A stretch of 64,000 nucleotides of DNA from positions 11,565 to 75,564 of the forward strand of contig JBKBJT010000017.1 in assembly GCA_046294345.1 (NCBI GenBank). The letters are read 5' to 3'. The DNA is from Ferrovibrio sp046294345. GTDB lineage: Bacteria > Pseudomonadota > Alphaproteobacteria > Ferrovibrionales > Ferrovibrionaceae. The notes under the pieces were generated by a model. That model did no database searches. It was not told where the DNA came from and saw nothing but the letters and a program-made list of their open reading frames with translations. The position numbers and the translations under genes were made by a program. This document shows, piece by piece, positions 33,331-41,823 of the stretch. The stretch's first letter is position 1. Each line of letters begins with the position of its first letter.

Positions 33331-34452
33331 TCACGCGATGGCCAATTCTCTGATCCAATGGGTGAAGGGTGCCTGTTCGCCAGTACCGGCAGCGGATGCC
33401 GCAGGCAGCACGGCGGCAAGCAGGGCCGCATCGCCGCGCTGCACCGCGCGGCGCGCATCACGCGGCGACAGGCCGAAGGCATCGCGGAACAGGCGGCTGA
33501 AATGCGCCTCGTCGCTGAAGCCTTTTTCATAGGCGATGTCGGCGATGCGCTGACCCGATTGCAGAGGGTTGCAGATGGCCAGCAGGCTTTGGCGCAGACG
33601 GCGGCGGCGCACGTAATGGCGCACGCCGCCATAGGCTTCGAACTGGCGGTAGAGCTGGCTGCGCGAGATCGCCAGCTCCCTGACGATCAGTTCCGGCGTC
33701 AGCGTTTCGCGATGCAGGTTCTGTTCGATATAGGCGCGCACGCGGCGCGCGACGGACTCCTTTGTGGCCTGCGGCGCTGTACGTGCCGTGGCCGGCATGT
33801 CGAAACCGAGGCACACGGCGATCAGACCGAGCACCGTATTGGCGAGCGCTGTGGCTTCATGCAGGCCGAAACGAGGCGCGATGCTGTTCAGCGCGATCAG
33901 GTGCTGCGCCAGCATCGTGGTCATCGGCTGGTCGCGGGGCAGGATGCGCCCATGCTGCTGGTCAGGATTGCGCAGCAGCAGCGAGAGGCCGGCACGCGGC
34001 ACGATCAGGCTGATCGCCTCGCCGGCGCCGGCGCTGTAGGCCGATGGCAGGGCGAGATCGACGATGGCCACATCCATCGGCCGCAGACGCCGCATGGCAT
34101 CGCCGGCCCCAAAACCGCTGGCGAAGCCGCCCGCCTGCTGCAGCGGCAGATGGATCAGGTAGTGGTCGAGATCATCGAGGCGGCTGCGCTGGGCGGAGCG
34201 GATGTAGCGCGCGGCATCGGCGCGGGAATGGCAGAGCAGGAAGGCGCCGAAGTGATAGGCGGTGAGCGAGGCCGAAAATCCCGCATCGCCACGGCGCGGA
34301 TGTGGTGCGCAGCGATCGAACAGGGCCGAGACCGTGCGACTCCAGGCGGCAAAACACTCCCCCGCCGGCAACCCCGCCGTGGTGAATCGAACAACCGGAA
34401 GGCGGTCCGCTCCTTCGGTGCCCCGGTCCATCTCGCCTGAAGGGAAAGCCAT
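33331..34452 (-). CDS. AraC family transcriptional regulator
   Basis: A 373-residue regulator. The N-terminal 230 residues match the AraC-binding-like domain (PF14525 type) with HYLIHLPLQQAGGFASGF. The C-terminal 100 residues carry two helix-turn-helix motifs: LTPELIVRELAISRSQLYRQFE and QRIADIAYEKGFSDEAHFSRLFRDAFGLSPRDARR. It lies directly upstream of the DUF2589 operon on the same strand and is the likely activator of that operon. The 206-base gap between them should hold the operon promoter. GGGGAGGAAAC precedes the ATG. The inducer is unknown. Confidence 0.93.
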   Translation of the reverse strand: MAFPSGEMDRGTEGADRLPVVRFTTAGLPAGECFAAWSRTVSALFDRCAPHPRRGDAGFSASLTAYHFGAFLLCHSRADAARYIRSAQRSRLDDLDHYLIHLPLQQAGGFASGFGAGDAMRRLRPMDVAIVDLALPSAYSAGAGEAISLIVPRAGLSLLLRNPDQQHGRILPRDQPMTTMLAQHLIALNSIAPRFGLHEATALANTVLGLIAVCLGFDMPATARTAPQATKESVARRVRAYIEQNLHRETLTPELIVRELAISRSQLYRQFEAYGGVRHYVRRRRLRQSLLAICNPLQSGQRIADIAYEKGFSDEAHFSRLFRDAFGLSPRDARRAVQRGDAALLAAVLPAASAAGTGEQAPFTHWIRELAIA

Positions 34453-34758
34453 GTTTCCTCCCCCAGAGAGGGAGGAAAATCCAGATTAATCTATTTTCTA
34501 TATATGTTTTGCCTATTTGAGGATGTGGAGAATTAAATTTTTAAACCTGTACTTGCATGTTCTTGTATGTAGCGCCTGCCTTCAGCCTGTCATCCCTGTG
34601 GCACGGAACCTGTCATCCCACTCTGCGTTACTTCAACGCCAGGGTGCCATGGCCCGGTAATCCGCCAGATTATGGCCCCGGATTATGGCTTCCGTCACAG
34701 CGGCGCCGGCCGCCCCGCCCTAGATGCTTCTTCCCACCGCGTTGAAGGAGTGCCCGCC
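34453..34758. other. AT-rich intergenic region upstream of the AraC-family gene
   Basis: About 300 bases without a gene. The part at 34480-34570 is strikingly AT-rich for this genome (long runs of A and T, for example TTAATCTATTTTCTATATAT). It must hold the promoters of the divergent AraC-family gene and the small plus-strand gene at 34759. No specific boxes can be assigned. Confidence 0.45.
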
Positions 34759-34983
34759 ATGCTGATTGCCGACTGGACCATCGATACCGCCGCCCGCATC
34801 GTCGAGAACGAGGATTACGTGGTGTCGCTCTACGATCTGGCGGACGGCGATTACGACGTCGCACATATCCGCGCCAAGCATCCATTGCCCGGCGGCCTGG
34901 TTCCGGCGAATGACAGCATCGCGCGCGAGGCCCGCGTGGCCTTCACCTTGGCGATGCGCCAGAGGCAGGCCGCAGGATTGTGA
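34759..34983 (+). CDS. Hypothetical small protein
   Basis: A 74-residue soluble protein of unknown family. It begins LIADWTIDTAARIVENEDYVVSLYDLADGDYDVAHIRAKHP and ends with a helix rich in Arg and Gln. GAAGGAG at 34744-34750 is a very good ribosome site for the ATG at 34759, which is why the longer in-frame start is not used. A strong stem-loop follows about 20 bases after the stop, shared with the convergent gene. Confidence 0.65.
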   Translation: MLIADWTIDTAARIVENEDYVVSLYDLADGDYDVAHIRAKHPLPGGLVPANDSIAREARVAFTLAMRQRQAAGL

Positions 34984-35002
34984 ACGGCACCAGCGGAGCC
35001 TG

Positions 35003-35040
35003 AAAAAAATGCGGCCCCCGGCACCCGCCGGGGGCCGCAT
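35003..35040 (-). terminator. Strong intrinsic terminator of the haloperoxidase/PAP2-like gene
   Basis: A perfect 14-bp stem, ATGCGGCCCCCGGC (35009-35022) with GCCGGGGGCCGCAT (35027-35040), and loop ACCC. Read on the minus strand it is followed by a run of seven T residues. It could also stop transcription from the plus-strand gene at 34759. Confidence 0.9.
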
Positions 35041-35057
35041 CGCATGATTGCCGCTGC

Positions 35058-36428
35058 TCAGTTGCCGTGGGCGGAGAAAGCCCGGGCAAGCGCCTTTTCC
35101 GCGGCCTTGCGACCGATCTGCTGACCGGCCTCCAGATCGAAGCGATAATGGATGCCGGCCCAGATCCGCGCCTCCGAGGCTTCCTTGCCGATCGCCTGCA
35201 GGCGGTCGCGATCCTGCGGGAAAAGCCGCGCCAGCACGGCGGATGCCGCCGTCGAGAAGCAGCTATGCGCCGAGGGATAGGATGGATGGTTGGGCGCCGG
35301 AAAAACCGTCTTCAGGTCCGGATCGACCTGAGCCGGGCGCGGGTACCAGTAGACATACTTCGCATCCCAGCAGGCGATGCCCGCATCGGCAATGGCGATG
35401 TTCATGGCCGCCAGCGTGCGGGAGGCGACATCGGGCGAGGCGCCGTATTCCATCAACGTGGTGCGCGCGATCTCGTTCCACAGAGAATGGGCGCGCGCAC
35501 CGCCATAGACTTCCCAGTATGTGGCGCGATGATTGCTTTTCGGACTGCGCTGGAACGACTTGACCTCGTTGAGGTCAGTCTTGAAGCGGTCGGAATTGAC
35601 CGCCGGCGGCGCGGCCGGACGCAGCTCGCTGGGATGGGCGAGCAGCCAGGGCTGCCACCCGGCGGCCGCCGGAGCAATGGGATTGACGCCCTTCCACAAT
35701 CCCGCCGCATCCGGCACCGCGCCGCTCCATTTGGCATCCGCACCGTCCGACTTGCCGCGCGCAATCGCCAGGGCAGCGACCTGTTTTCCGATGGCGCGGC
35801 CGGCGGCGGCCTCGTAGGGAAAATCCGCGCCGGCGGCAAGGCGCACCGTCACAGCCTCTTCCCCGCGGGCGGCCAGGACGGCGGCGCGCGCCGGGAAAAG
35901 GTAGCCGAGCACATCGGCCGCAGCGGCAGCGACCGCGGCATGCTCCGAGGGAATCAGGACCGCCCGATGGCCTTTGCCTGCGACGGAGAATGCAGCATCC
36001 ACCGATTGCGGGCGTTCACGCTGCCCGGCCTTGCGATGCTGCCGGCTGGCGGCCAGGGCATCATCAAGGGCGGCATGGAACAGAGCCAGATGCCGGCTTG
36101 CCAGCGGCAATGTCACGAATCCGTCCTGCAGTTCCTCGACAATGATCTGATTCCAGCGATAGACCGGCCCGCCGGTCGCCCACCAGCGGAACTGCGCCAC
36201 GTCGTCGGGCGTGCGCCTGGCCACGATGGCACGCAGCTCGGCGAGCTCGCCCTGGATTGTTTCGGGCGCAGCGGCCACCTCAATGTCGCGATAGGATTTC
36301 ACGAGCCAGCCTTCCTGACGCGGTGTCAGGCCATTCTGGCTGCCGGCAATGCCGTCCTGCGGCGTCAGCGCGACAGCGGCCAGCGTGGCGGCCATGATCA
36401 GGGTGGCGACTGCATTCATTCGAATCAT
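35058..36428 (-). CDS. Vanadium-dependent haloperoxidase / PAP2-like phosphatase
   Basis: A 456-residue exported protein. A signal peptide (IRMNAVATLIMAATLAAVALT) is followed by a mostly helical domain. The C terminus carries the haloperoxidase/acid-phosphatase active-site series: K-x6-RP in KYVYWYPRP, PSYPSAHS in place of PSGH, and ARIWAGIHYRFD with the histidine that would bind vanadate or phosphate. The canonical SR of the third motif is AR here. These features place it with periplasmic vanadium haloperoxidase/PAP2 proteins, but halide or phosphatase activity cannot be told apart. AAGGAAGGAAC precedes the ATG at 36428. It is a single-gene unit with its own terminator. Confidence 0.85.
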   Translation of the reverse strand: MIRMNAVATLIMAATLAAVALTPQDGIAGSQNGLTPRQEGWLVKSYRDIEVAAAPETIQGELAELRAIVARRTPDDVAQFRWWATGGPVYRWNQIIVEELQDGFVTLPLASRHLALFHAALDDALAASRQHRKAGQRERPQSVDAAFSVAGKGHRAVLIPSEHAAVAAAAADVLGYLFPARAAVLAARGEEAVTVRLAAGADFPYEAAAGRAIGKQVAALAIARGKSDGADAKWSGAVPDAAGLWKGVNPIAPAAAGWQPWLLAHPSELRPAAPPAVNSDRFKTDLNEVKSFQRSPKSNHRATYWEVYGGARAHSLWNEIARTTLMEYGASPDVASRTLAAMNIAIADAGIACWDAKYVYWYPRPAQVDPDLKTVFPAPNHPSYPSAHSCFSTAASAVLARLFPQDRDRLQAIGKEASEARIWAGIHYRFDLEAGQQIGRKAAEKALARAFSAHGN

Positions 36429-36547
36429 CGGGGTTCCTTCCTTGAGACGGAAGGCTGAAATAGCGCGATGGCGGCGCCGCAAATCCAGTTCCATTTTGGG
36501 ACCAGGCTCATGCCCGGTTGCACTGGCGGCGTGCAGAACCGTCTTGT

Positions 36548-37549
36548 TCAGGACAGGGAGAACGCTTTTGCCAGCAGTTCGTAGGAGCGCCGGCGCGCCG
36601 CCTGGTCATGCGTCCAGGTCAGGATCACCAGCTCATCCAGCTGCATCGCCTGCGCATGGGCGCGCAGGCGTTCGGCCACCTGTGCCGCTGAGCCGGCGAA
36701 GCTGCGCTGCCACAGCGCATCGATCTCGGGCTGCTCGTCGACTGAGATCTCGACGGCGTCGGGCGGCTGGATCTGTTTGAGCAGGCCGCGATTGCGATCA
36801 AGCCGCCAGCGCGCGCGGCTGCGGAACAGATGCCGCGCCTCGTCTTCCGTGTCGGCGGCCAGCGCCCAGACGCAGAGCGTGGCTTTCGGCACGGGGCAGA
36901 ATTGCGACGGGCGGAAATTCTGGCGATAGAGCGCCAGGGCCTGCTCGGCGCCGCGCCCGTCGGTGATGAAATGGGCAAAGGCATAAGGCAGGCCGAGATG
37001 GGCGGCGAGCTGCGCGCCGTAATCTGAACTGCCCAGCATCCACAATTCCGGCGCGCTGACGGCGCGCGGATGCGCCGCAATACTGCGGAAGGCATGGCCC
37101 TCGGGCAGCGGCAGACCATGCAGCCAATGCAGCAGGTCGCGCGTCTGCGCCGGGAAGCTTTCGCCGCCGTCGCCGTGCGGATTGAGCGCATAGGCGGTGC
37201 GACCGTCCGACCCCGGCGCGCGGCCCACGCCCAGATCGATGCGGCCGGGCGCGATGGCATCCAGAACGCGGAACTGCTCGGCCACATGCAGGGCGGAATA
37301 ATGCGGCAGCATCACGCCGGCCGAACCGAGCCGGATGCGCGAGGTGACGGCCGCCATTGCCGCGATCAGGATTTCCGGCGCGGTGCCGACGATGCTTTCG
37401 TGATTGTGATGTTCGGAGACCCAGAAGCGGCGATAGCCCAGGGCCTCGCAGTGGCGGGCCATCGCGATGGTGTCGCGGATGGCCTGGTCTTCGCTGGAGC
37501 CGGAAACGGCAATCGACTGGTCGAGGACGGAAAGGGCGAGATCGGTCAT
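36548..37549 (-). CDS. LLM class flavin-dependent oxidoreductase (luciferase-like)
   Basis: A 333-residue TIM-barrel flavin monooxygenase of the bacterial luciferase-like family. It has the group markers HCEALGYRRFWVSEHHN, a GSAGVMLPHYSALHVAEQFRVLDAIAPGRIDLGVGRAPGSDG stretch, and RYFAEQ-type substitutions typical of the YhbW/alkanal-like subgroup. It would use reduced FMN from a separate reductase and molecular oxygen. The substrate is unknown. It is the last gene before a TRAP/MBL cluster on the same strand but is separated from it by 56 bases. Confidence 0.92.
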   Translation of the reverse strand: MTDLALSVLDQSIAVSGSSEDQAIRDTIAMARHCEALGYRRFWVSEHHNHESIVGTAPEILIAAMAAVTSRIRLGSAGVMLPHYSALHVAEQFRVLDAIAPGRIDLGVGRAPGSDGRTAYALNPHGDGGESFPAQTRDLLHWLHGLPLPEGHAFRSIAAHPRAVSAPELWMLGSSDYGAQLAAHLGLPYAFAHFITDGRGAEQALALYRQNFRPSQFCPVPKATLCVWALAADTEDEARHLFRSRARWRLDRNRGLLKQIQPPDAVEISVDEQPEIDALWQRSFAGSAAQVAERLRAHAQAMQLDELVILTWTHDQAARRRSYELLAKAFSLS

Positions 37550-37605
37550 GGCTCACATCTAGGGCCATGACCGGCCGGCGGCAAGCGGCGCGCCATCGGT
37601 CGCGA

Positions 37606-38568
37606 TTACCCGTTGAGCGCCGCCCACATCGCCTGGTCGCGTTCCGCCGTCCAGATGCGCGGATGATCCAGGCCCAGCGCCTCGTCATAGGCGCGCGCCA
37701 CGTTGAAGGGCTGACAATGCTCGAAGATGGCGAAATTGCCGAAACGTGGCCGCATGGCATCGTTGCAACGGTCGAACGCTTCCTTCAGCGGCAGGCCCTT
37801 GGCCGCCGATTCCGACACCGAGCCGTATAAAGTTGTGAGGAAGTCGCGGGTGAGCGACAGGCCGTCGGACACTTCCTTCGGGTTGCGCAGGGCATCGCCG
37901 CGACCGGGCACGATGGCCTTGGGGCTGAACTCGGCGATCCTGTCCAGCGTCTTCGGCCAGTCCTTGAAATGGGCGTCGCCGCAATAGCAGGCCGAGTGAT
38001 ATTCCACCAGGTCGCCCGAGAACAGCACGCCGGCATCGGGCACCCAGGCGACAGTGTCACCCGCCGTGTGGCCGCGGCCCAGATGCATGATCTCGACGCG
38101 GCGCTTGCCCATGTAGAGCGTAAACTTGGCCGGGAAGGTCATGGTCGGCCAGGTGAGGCCGGGGATGCTTTCGGCCGAGCGGAACAGGCGCGGGAAGCGG
38201 CCGTATTCCGAATCCCAGTCCTCCTTGCCGCGCTCCACGATCAGGCTGCGGGTGGCCTCGGAGGCGAAGACCTGCTGCGGATTGTAGGCCGAGGCGCCCA
38301 GCACGCGCACCGCATGGTAATGCGATAGCAGCACATACTTGATCGGTTTGTCGGTCACCTTGCGGATATGCTCGATCACCTGGCCGGCCATCTTCGGTGT
38401 GGCCTGGGTATCGATCACCATCACGCCATCGTCGCCGATGATCACGCCAGTATTGGGATCGCCCTCGGCGGTGAAGGCATACAGGCCCTCGCCCAGCTGG
38501 GTGAAGGAGACCTTCTTGTCTTCCATATCGGCGGTGGAGGCGAAAGCTTTCGACGCGGGCTTCGACAT
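37606..38568 (-). CDS. MBL-fold metallo-hydrolase with altered metal motif
   Basis: A 320-residue metallo-beta-lactamase-fold protein. The usual HxHxDH signature reads SHYHAVR (residues 82-88): His83 and His85 remain, but Asp87 and His88 are replaced by Val and Arg. Downstream ligands look present (RGHTAGD, FSGDLVEYH and the final His region). A one-metal site or a changed chemistry is possible. The same altered motif occurs, as I recall, in a subfamily that travels with TRAP transporters. It is the last gene of the TRAP operon here, so it probably hydrolyses a lactone or thioester formed in the pathway. AAGGAG precedes the start. Confidence 0.85.
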   Translation of the reverse strand: MSKPASKAFASTADMEDKKVSFTQLGEGLYAFTAEGDPNTGVIIGDDGVMVIDTQATPKMAGQVIEHIRKVTDKPIKYVLLSHYHAVRVLGASAYNPQQVFASEATRSLIVERGKEDWDSEYGRFPRLFRSAESIPGLTWPTMTFPAKFTLYMGKRRVEIMHLGRGHTAGDTVAWVPDAGVLFSGDLVEYHSACYCGDAHFKDWPKTLDRIAEFSPKAIVPGRGDALRNPKEVSDGLSLTRDFLTTLYGSVSESAAKGLPLKEAFDRCNDAMRPRFGNFAIFEHCQPFNVARAYDEALGLDHPRIWTAERDQAMWAALNG

Positions 38569-38583
38569 TGGGGGGCTCCTTGA

Positions 38584-39933
38584 TTATTTCCCGAGCAGGG
38601 TTTCCGGCAGCCACAGGGCCAGCTGCGGAAACATGATGCACAACAGCAGCGCGATCAACTGGATGATCACGAAGGGGACAATGCCCTTGTAGATGATCTT
38701 GGTGCCGATCTCGGCCGGCGCCACGCCACGGATGTAGAACAGGGCATAACCGAAGGGCGGCGTGAGGAAGGAGGTCTGCAGGTTCACCGCGAACAGAATG
38801 GCGAACCACAGCAGGATCTGCTCCTTGTCCAGCCCGCCGAAATCGAGACCGGCAATGATCGGCGCGATGATCGGCATGACGATGAAGGTGATCTCGACCC
38901 AGTCGAGGAACATGCCCAGCACGAAGATGAAGGCCATGATGACGAACATGACCCAGTAGGGATTGGTGCCAGCCTCGTCCACGCCCAGGGCGTCGGCAAT
39001 CATGGTATCGCCGCCCAGCTTGCGGAAGATCACGCTGAAGATGGTGGCGCCGATCATCACGAACATGATCATCGCCGTGGTGCGGGTGGTTTCGTTCAGC
39101 ACCGCCAGGAACTGTTTCCAGGTAAGCTGGCGCGACAGCACGGCCAGCAGGAAGGCGCCCAGTGCGCCCAAAGCGGCTGCCTCGGTGGGTGTGGCGATGC
39201 CGGCGATGATTGAACCCAGCACCACCAGGATCAGGATCATCGGTGCCAGCAGGTCGCGCGCCAGGCCGGTCATGGCCTGGGCCAGCGGCAGGCGGTCGCG
39301 CGCGGGCAGCGGCGGCATGGCCTGGGGCCGGAAGATCGCCACGAAAACCAGATAGACGATGTAGAGCCCGCCCAGCATCAGGCCGGGAATCATGGCGCCG
39401 GCGAACAGGTCGCCCACCGAAATCCGCATCGTGTCGCCCAGCACCACCAGCATGATGCTGGGCGGAATGAGGATGCCGAGCGTGCCGGTGGAGGCGATGA
39501 TGCCGGTGGCGAGCTTGGGGTCGTAGCGGCTTTCCAGCATCACCGGCAGGGCCAGCACACCCATCAGCACGACAGAGGCGCCGATGATGCCGGTGCTGGC
39601 CGCCATAACGATGCCGATGATGGCGACCGCAAAGGCATAACCGCCGGGCAGCGGTCCGAGCAGGCCGGCCAGCGAGCGCAGCAGGCGTTCAGCAATGCCG
39701 GATTTTTCCAGCATCAGGCCCATGAACACGAACAGCGGCACCGCGATCAGCAGCCAGTTGCTCAGGATGCCCGAGAAAGTGCGCGACACGCCGGTGGAAA
39801 GGAACAGGATCGGCACGTCGGCGGCGAAAGTGAAGATCACGCCGATGCCGGCCAGCACGATCGCCACCGGATAACCGGTGAAGATGCCCAGCAGCAGGGC
39901 GACGCACATCAGCAGGGGCCAGAAATACTCCAT
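38584..39933 (-). CDS. dctM: TRAP transporter large permease (DctM)
   Basis: A 449-residue inner-membrane protein with about 12-13 helices, the channel-forming subunit of a tripartite ATP-independent periplasmic transporter. The typical phrases ASTGIIGASVVLMGVLALP, GTLGILIPPSIMLVVLG and FLTPPFGYALFYIRG are present. It uses the sodium gradient to take up an organic acid delivered by DctP. The start at ATG 39933 (behind AGGAT) was preferred over a longer in-frame start. It lies between DctQ and the MBL hydrolase with short gaps, so one operon is certain. Confidence 0.96.
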   Translation of the reverse strand: MEYFWPLLMCVALLLGIFTGYPVAIVLAGIGVIFTFAADVPILFLSTGVSRTFSGILSNWLLIAVPLFVFMGLMLEKSGIAERLLRSLAGLLGPLPGGYAFAVAIIGIVMAASTGIIGASVVLMGVLALPVMLESRYDPKLATGIIASTGTLGILIPPSIMLVVLGDTMRISVGDLFAGAMIPGLMLGGLYIVYLVFVAIFRPQAMPPLPARDRLPLAQAMTGLARDLLAPMILILVVLGSIIAGIATPTEAAALGALGAFLLAVLSRQLTWKQFLAVLNETTRTTAMIMFVMIGATIFSVIFRKLGGDTMIADALGVDEAGTNPYWVMFVIMAFIFVLGMFLDWVEITFIVMPIIAPIIAGLDFGGLDKEQILLWFAILFAVNLQTSFLTPPFGYALFYIRGVAPAEIGTKIIYKGIVPFVIIQLIALLLCIMFPQLALWLPETLLGK

Positions 39934-39943
39934 GGCGGCGATC

Positions 39944-40519
39944 CTATGCCCCGATGTTCTTTTCGGCGACGGCACCGCGCGTCAGCACCAGCTGGAGGAT
40001 CAGGCGCAGCGTGCGCGCCAGTCCCAGCAGGCCGAGCAGGCCGAAGCCCAGCGGCATCACCGCCTTGATGATCCAGGTATCCTCAAGCCCGCCATAGGAC
40101 GAGCCTTCGTTGGACGTGTAGGCCGAGAGCATGAACTTCCAGGCGAACCAGGCCATGATCGCGGCAAAGGGCAGCAGGAAGATGATGTCGCCGAGGATCA
40201 CGACGATGCGCCGCGTGCGTTCGGTGAAATTGCTGGCGATGAAATCGACGCTGACATGGCTGTCGGTATGCAGGGCATAGACGCCGCCCAGCATCACCAT
40301 CACGGCAAACAGATGCCACTGCAGGTCGGTCAGGCCGTTCATGGTGATCTTGCTGCCGAACAACGGCACATCGGTGCCCCAGTCGAACAGCACGTTGAAG
40401 CGCAGCTGCGCCATCAGTACGCTGAGGCAGACGCTGATCACCAGGATCGGCGTGGCCCAGCCGATGGCCCGGCCAAACCAGGCGCAGGCTTCCTCGATCC
40501 GTTTCAGCAGCGCGATCAC
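39944..40519 (-). CDS. dctQ: TRAP transporter small permease (DctQ)
   Basis: A 191-residue protein with four membrane helices that partners DctM. The motif FIASNFTERTRRIVVILGDIIFLLPFA and a mid-protein HTDSHVSVDF are family marks. A GTG start at 40519 behind GAGGAC is chosen. An ATG 51 bases upstream is in frame but has no ribosome site. It sits between DctP and DctM in the usual P-Q-M order. Confidence 0.93.
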   Translation of the reverse strand: MIALLKRIEEACAWFGRAIGWATPILVISVCLSVLMAQLRFNVLFDWGTDVPLFGSKITMNGLTDLQWHLFAVMVMLGGVYALHTDSHVSVDFIASNFTERTRRIVVILGDIIFLLPFAAIMAWFAWKFMLSAYTSNEGSSYGGLEDTWIIKAVMPLGFGLLGLLGLARTLRLILQLVLTRGAVAEKNIGA

Positions 40520-40585
40520 CGGGTTGTCCTCGTGATTAAAAGCAGGGATGCGCCGCCATGCGCGGCGCATCCCTTTATAACATAC

Positions 40586-41638
40586 TCAGTTGCGCGGAAT
40601 GGCCTGCAGGTCGTTCCAGCGGCCGACACGCTTCACATAGGCGGTCAGCGACTTGTAGGCTTCGGCGAACAGCGCGTCCTTCTGCGCCTCTTCCTCCATC
40701 ACCTCGATGGACGCCTTCTGCAGCGCCGCCAGCACCTCGTTGGGGAAACGCTGGATCTTCACGCCGGCCGCCTCGATCTTCTCGATCGCGTCGACCTGGG
40801 CGTTGATCTGGTCGTAGGTGTTGAAGGTGATGTTGGCGTAGCAGGCCTCGACCATCGCCTTCTGGTGTTTTTCGGGCAGCGACTTCCACACATTCATGTT
40901 GACGATGATGGTGTCCCAGCTGGCCGGCTGGTGCCAGCCCGGAAAGTAGTAGTGCTTGGCGATCTTCTGCAGGCCAAGACCCAGATCGAGCTGCGGCGCG
41001 GAGAATTCCGCCGCCTCGATGCGGCCGCGTTCCAGCGAGACGAAGATTTCGCCGGCCGGCACGAGCTGCACATTGGCGCCCAGCTTGGCCATCGCCTTGG
41101 CGCCCAGGCCCGCGATGCGCATGTTGAGGCCCTTCAGGTCGGCGACCGTCTTGATCTCCTTGTTGAACCAGCCGCCGGCCTCGGGCACGACGAGATGGCA
41201 GGGGATGATCTTCACGTTATGCGGATCGTAGGCCTTCTGGATGATCTCCAGCCCGCCGCCCTGGAACATCCAGCCCAGGAACAGTTCGGGGTTCGGGCCG
41301 AACGGCATCGAGCCGACGAGGTTGGCGACCGGGATCTTGCCGGCCCAGTAGCCGACCCAGTCGAAGCCCATCGGGATCGAGCCGTTGGAGACCGCGCCAA
41401 AGACCTCAAACGGCGGCACGAATTCGCCGGCGCCGTGCACCTTGATCTTGACCTCGTTGTTGGTCATCAGCGCGACGCGCTCGGCCCATTTCACCGGGCT
41501 CGGGCCGATCGACGGCACCTGCAGGCCGAACACGCTCTGCAGGTCGAAATTCTTGGCCTGGGCCAACGCCGCCTGCGGCGCGGCAAGGCCGAGGCCCAGC
41601 GCGGCGACGGCCGCTGCCTTGAGAAATAGCTGACGCAT
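40586..41638 (-). CDS. TRAP transporter solute-binding protein (DctP/TakP-like)
   Basis: A 350-residue periplasmic protein with a signal peptide (RQLFLKAAAVAALGLGLAAP, cleaved near AALAQ). The ligand-binding core has GFDWVGYWAGKIPVANLVGS, the conserved Arg in NMRIAGLGAKAMAKLGA (which holds the substrate carboxylate) and SLERGRIEAAEFSAPQLDLGLGL. Its closest relation by eye is the TakP branch, which binds alpha-keto acids and is dimeric. That suggests a keto or hydroxy acid ligand. GGGAGGGA is a strong ribosome site. It is the first gene of the dctPQM-MBL operon and diverges from the SDR gene. Confidence 0.94.
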   Translation of the reverse strand: MRQLFLKAAAVAALGLGLAAPQAALAQAKNFDLQSVFGLQVPSIGPSPVKWAERVALMTNNEVKIKVHGAGEFVPPFEVFGAVSNGSIPMGFDWVGYWAGKIPVANLVGSMPFGPNPELFLGWMFQGGGLEIIQKAYDPHNVKIIPCHLVVPEAGGWFNKEIKTVADLKGLNMRIAGLGAKAMAKLGANVQLVPAGEIFVSLERGRIEAAEFSAPQLDLGLGLQKIAKHYYFPGWHQPASWDTIIVNMNVWKSLPEKHQKAMVEACYANITFNTYDQINAQVDAIEKIEAAGVKIQRFPNEVLAALQKASIEVMEEEAQKDALFAEAYKSLTAYVKRVGRWNDLQAIPRN

Positions 41639-41793
41639 GAAATCCCTCCCTCGGGGTTTTGCAAACCGACCGAATGACCCGTCCTGGCACGAACCGGACG
41701 GGGCGTTTCCTCCAATGATCGCGACGCAGCGGGCCTTCGAAACGGATCGCTTGCATTCGCGTCGAGTCGACTATATGAAATAACGAATAAGTT

Positions 41794-41811
41794 CGCAATA
41801 CACGAATTGCG
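41794..41811. promoter_or_regulatory. Inverted repeat in the divergent promoter region (candidate IclR operator)
   Basis: CGCAAT N6 ATTGCG lies 13 bases before the SDR start in the 185-base region shared by the TRAP operon and the SDR operon, overlapping TTCG/CGAA half-sites. IclR family operators are short palindromes of this sort. The IclR gene at 44329 is the obvious binder. Confidence 0.45.
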
Positions 41812-41823
41812 GGAGGAAACCGG

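Noticed and set aside
28031..34452. Prophage or tailocin remnant
   Set aside because: A GH19 endolysin-like gene is present but no terminase, capsid, tail, portal or integrase genes; the genes form one regulated operon.
36548..37549. Bacterial luciferase (lux) gene
   Set aside because: Belongs to the broad LLM flavin monooxygenase family; no lux operon partners.
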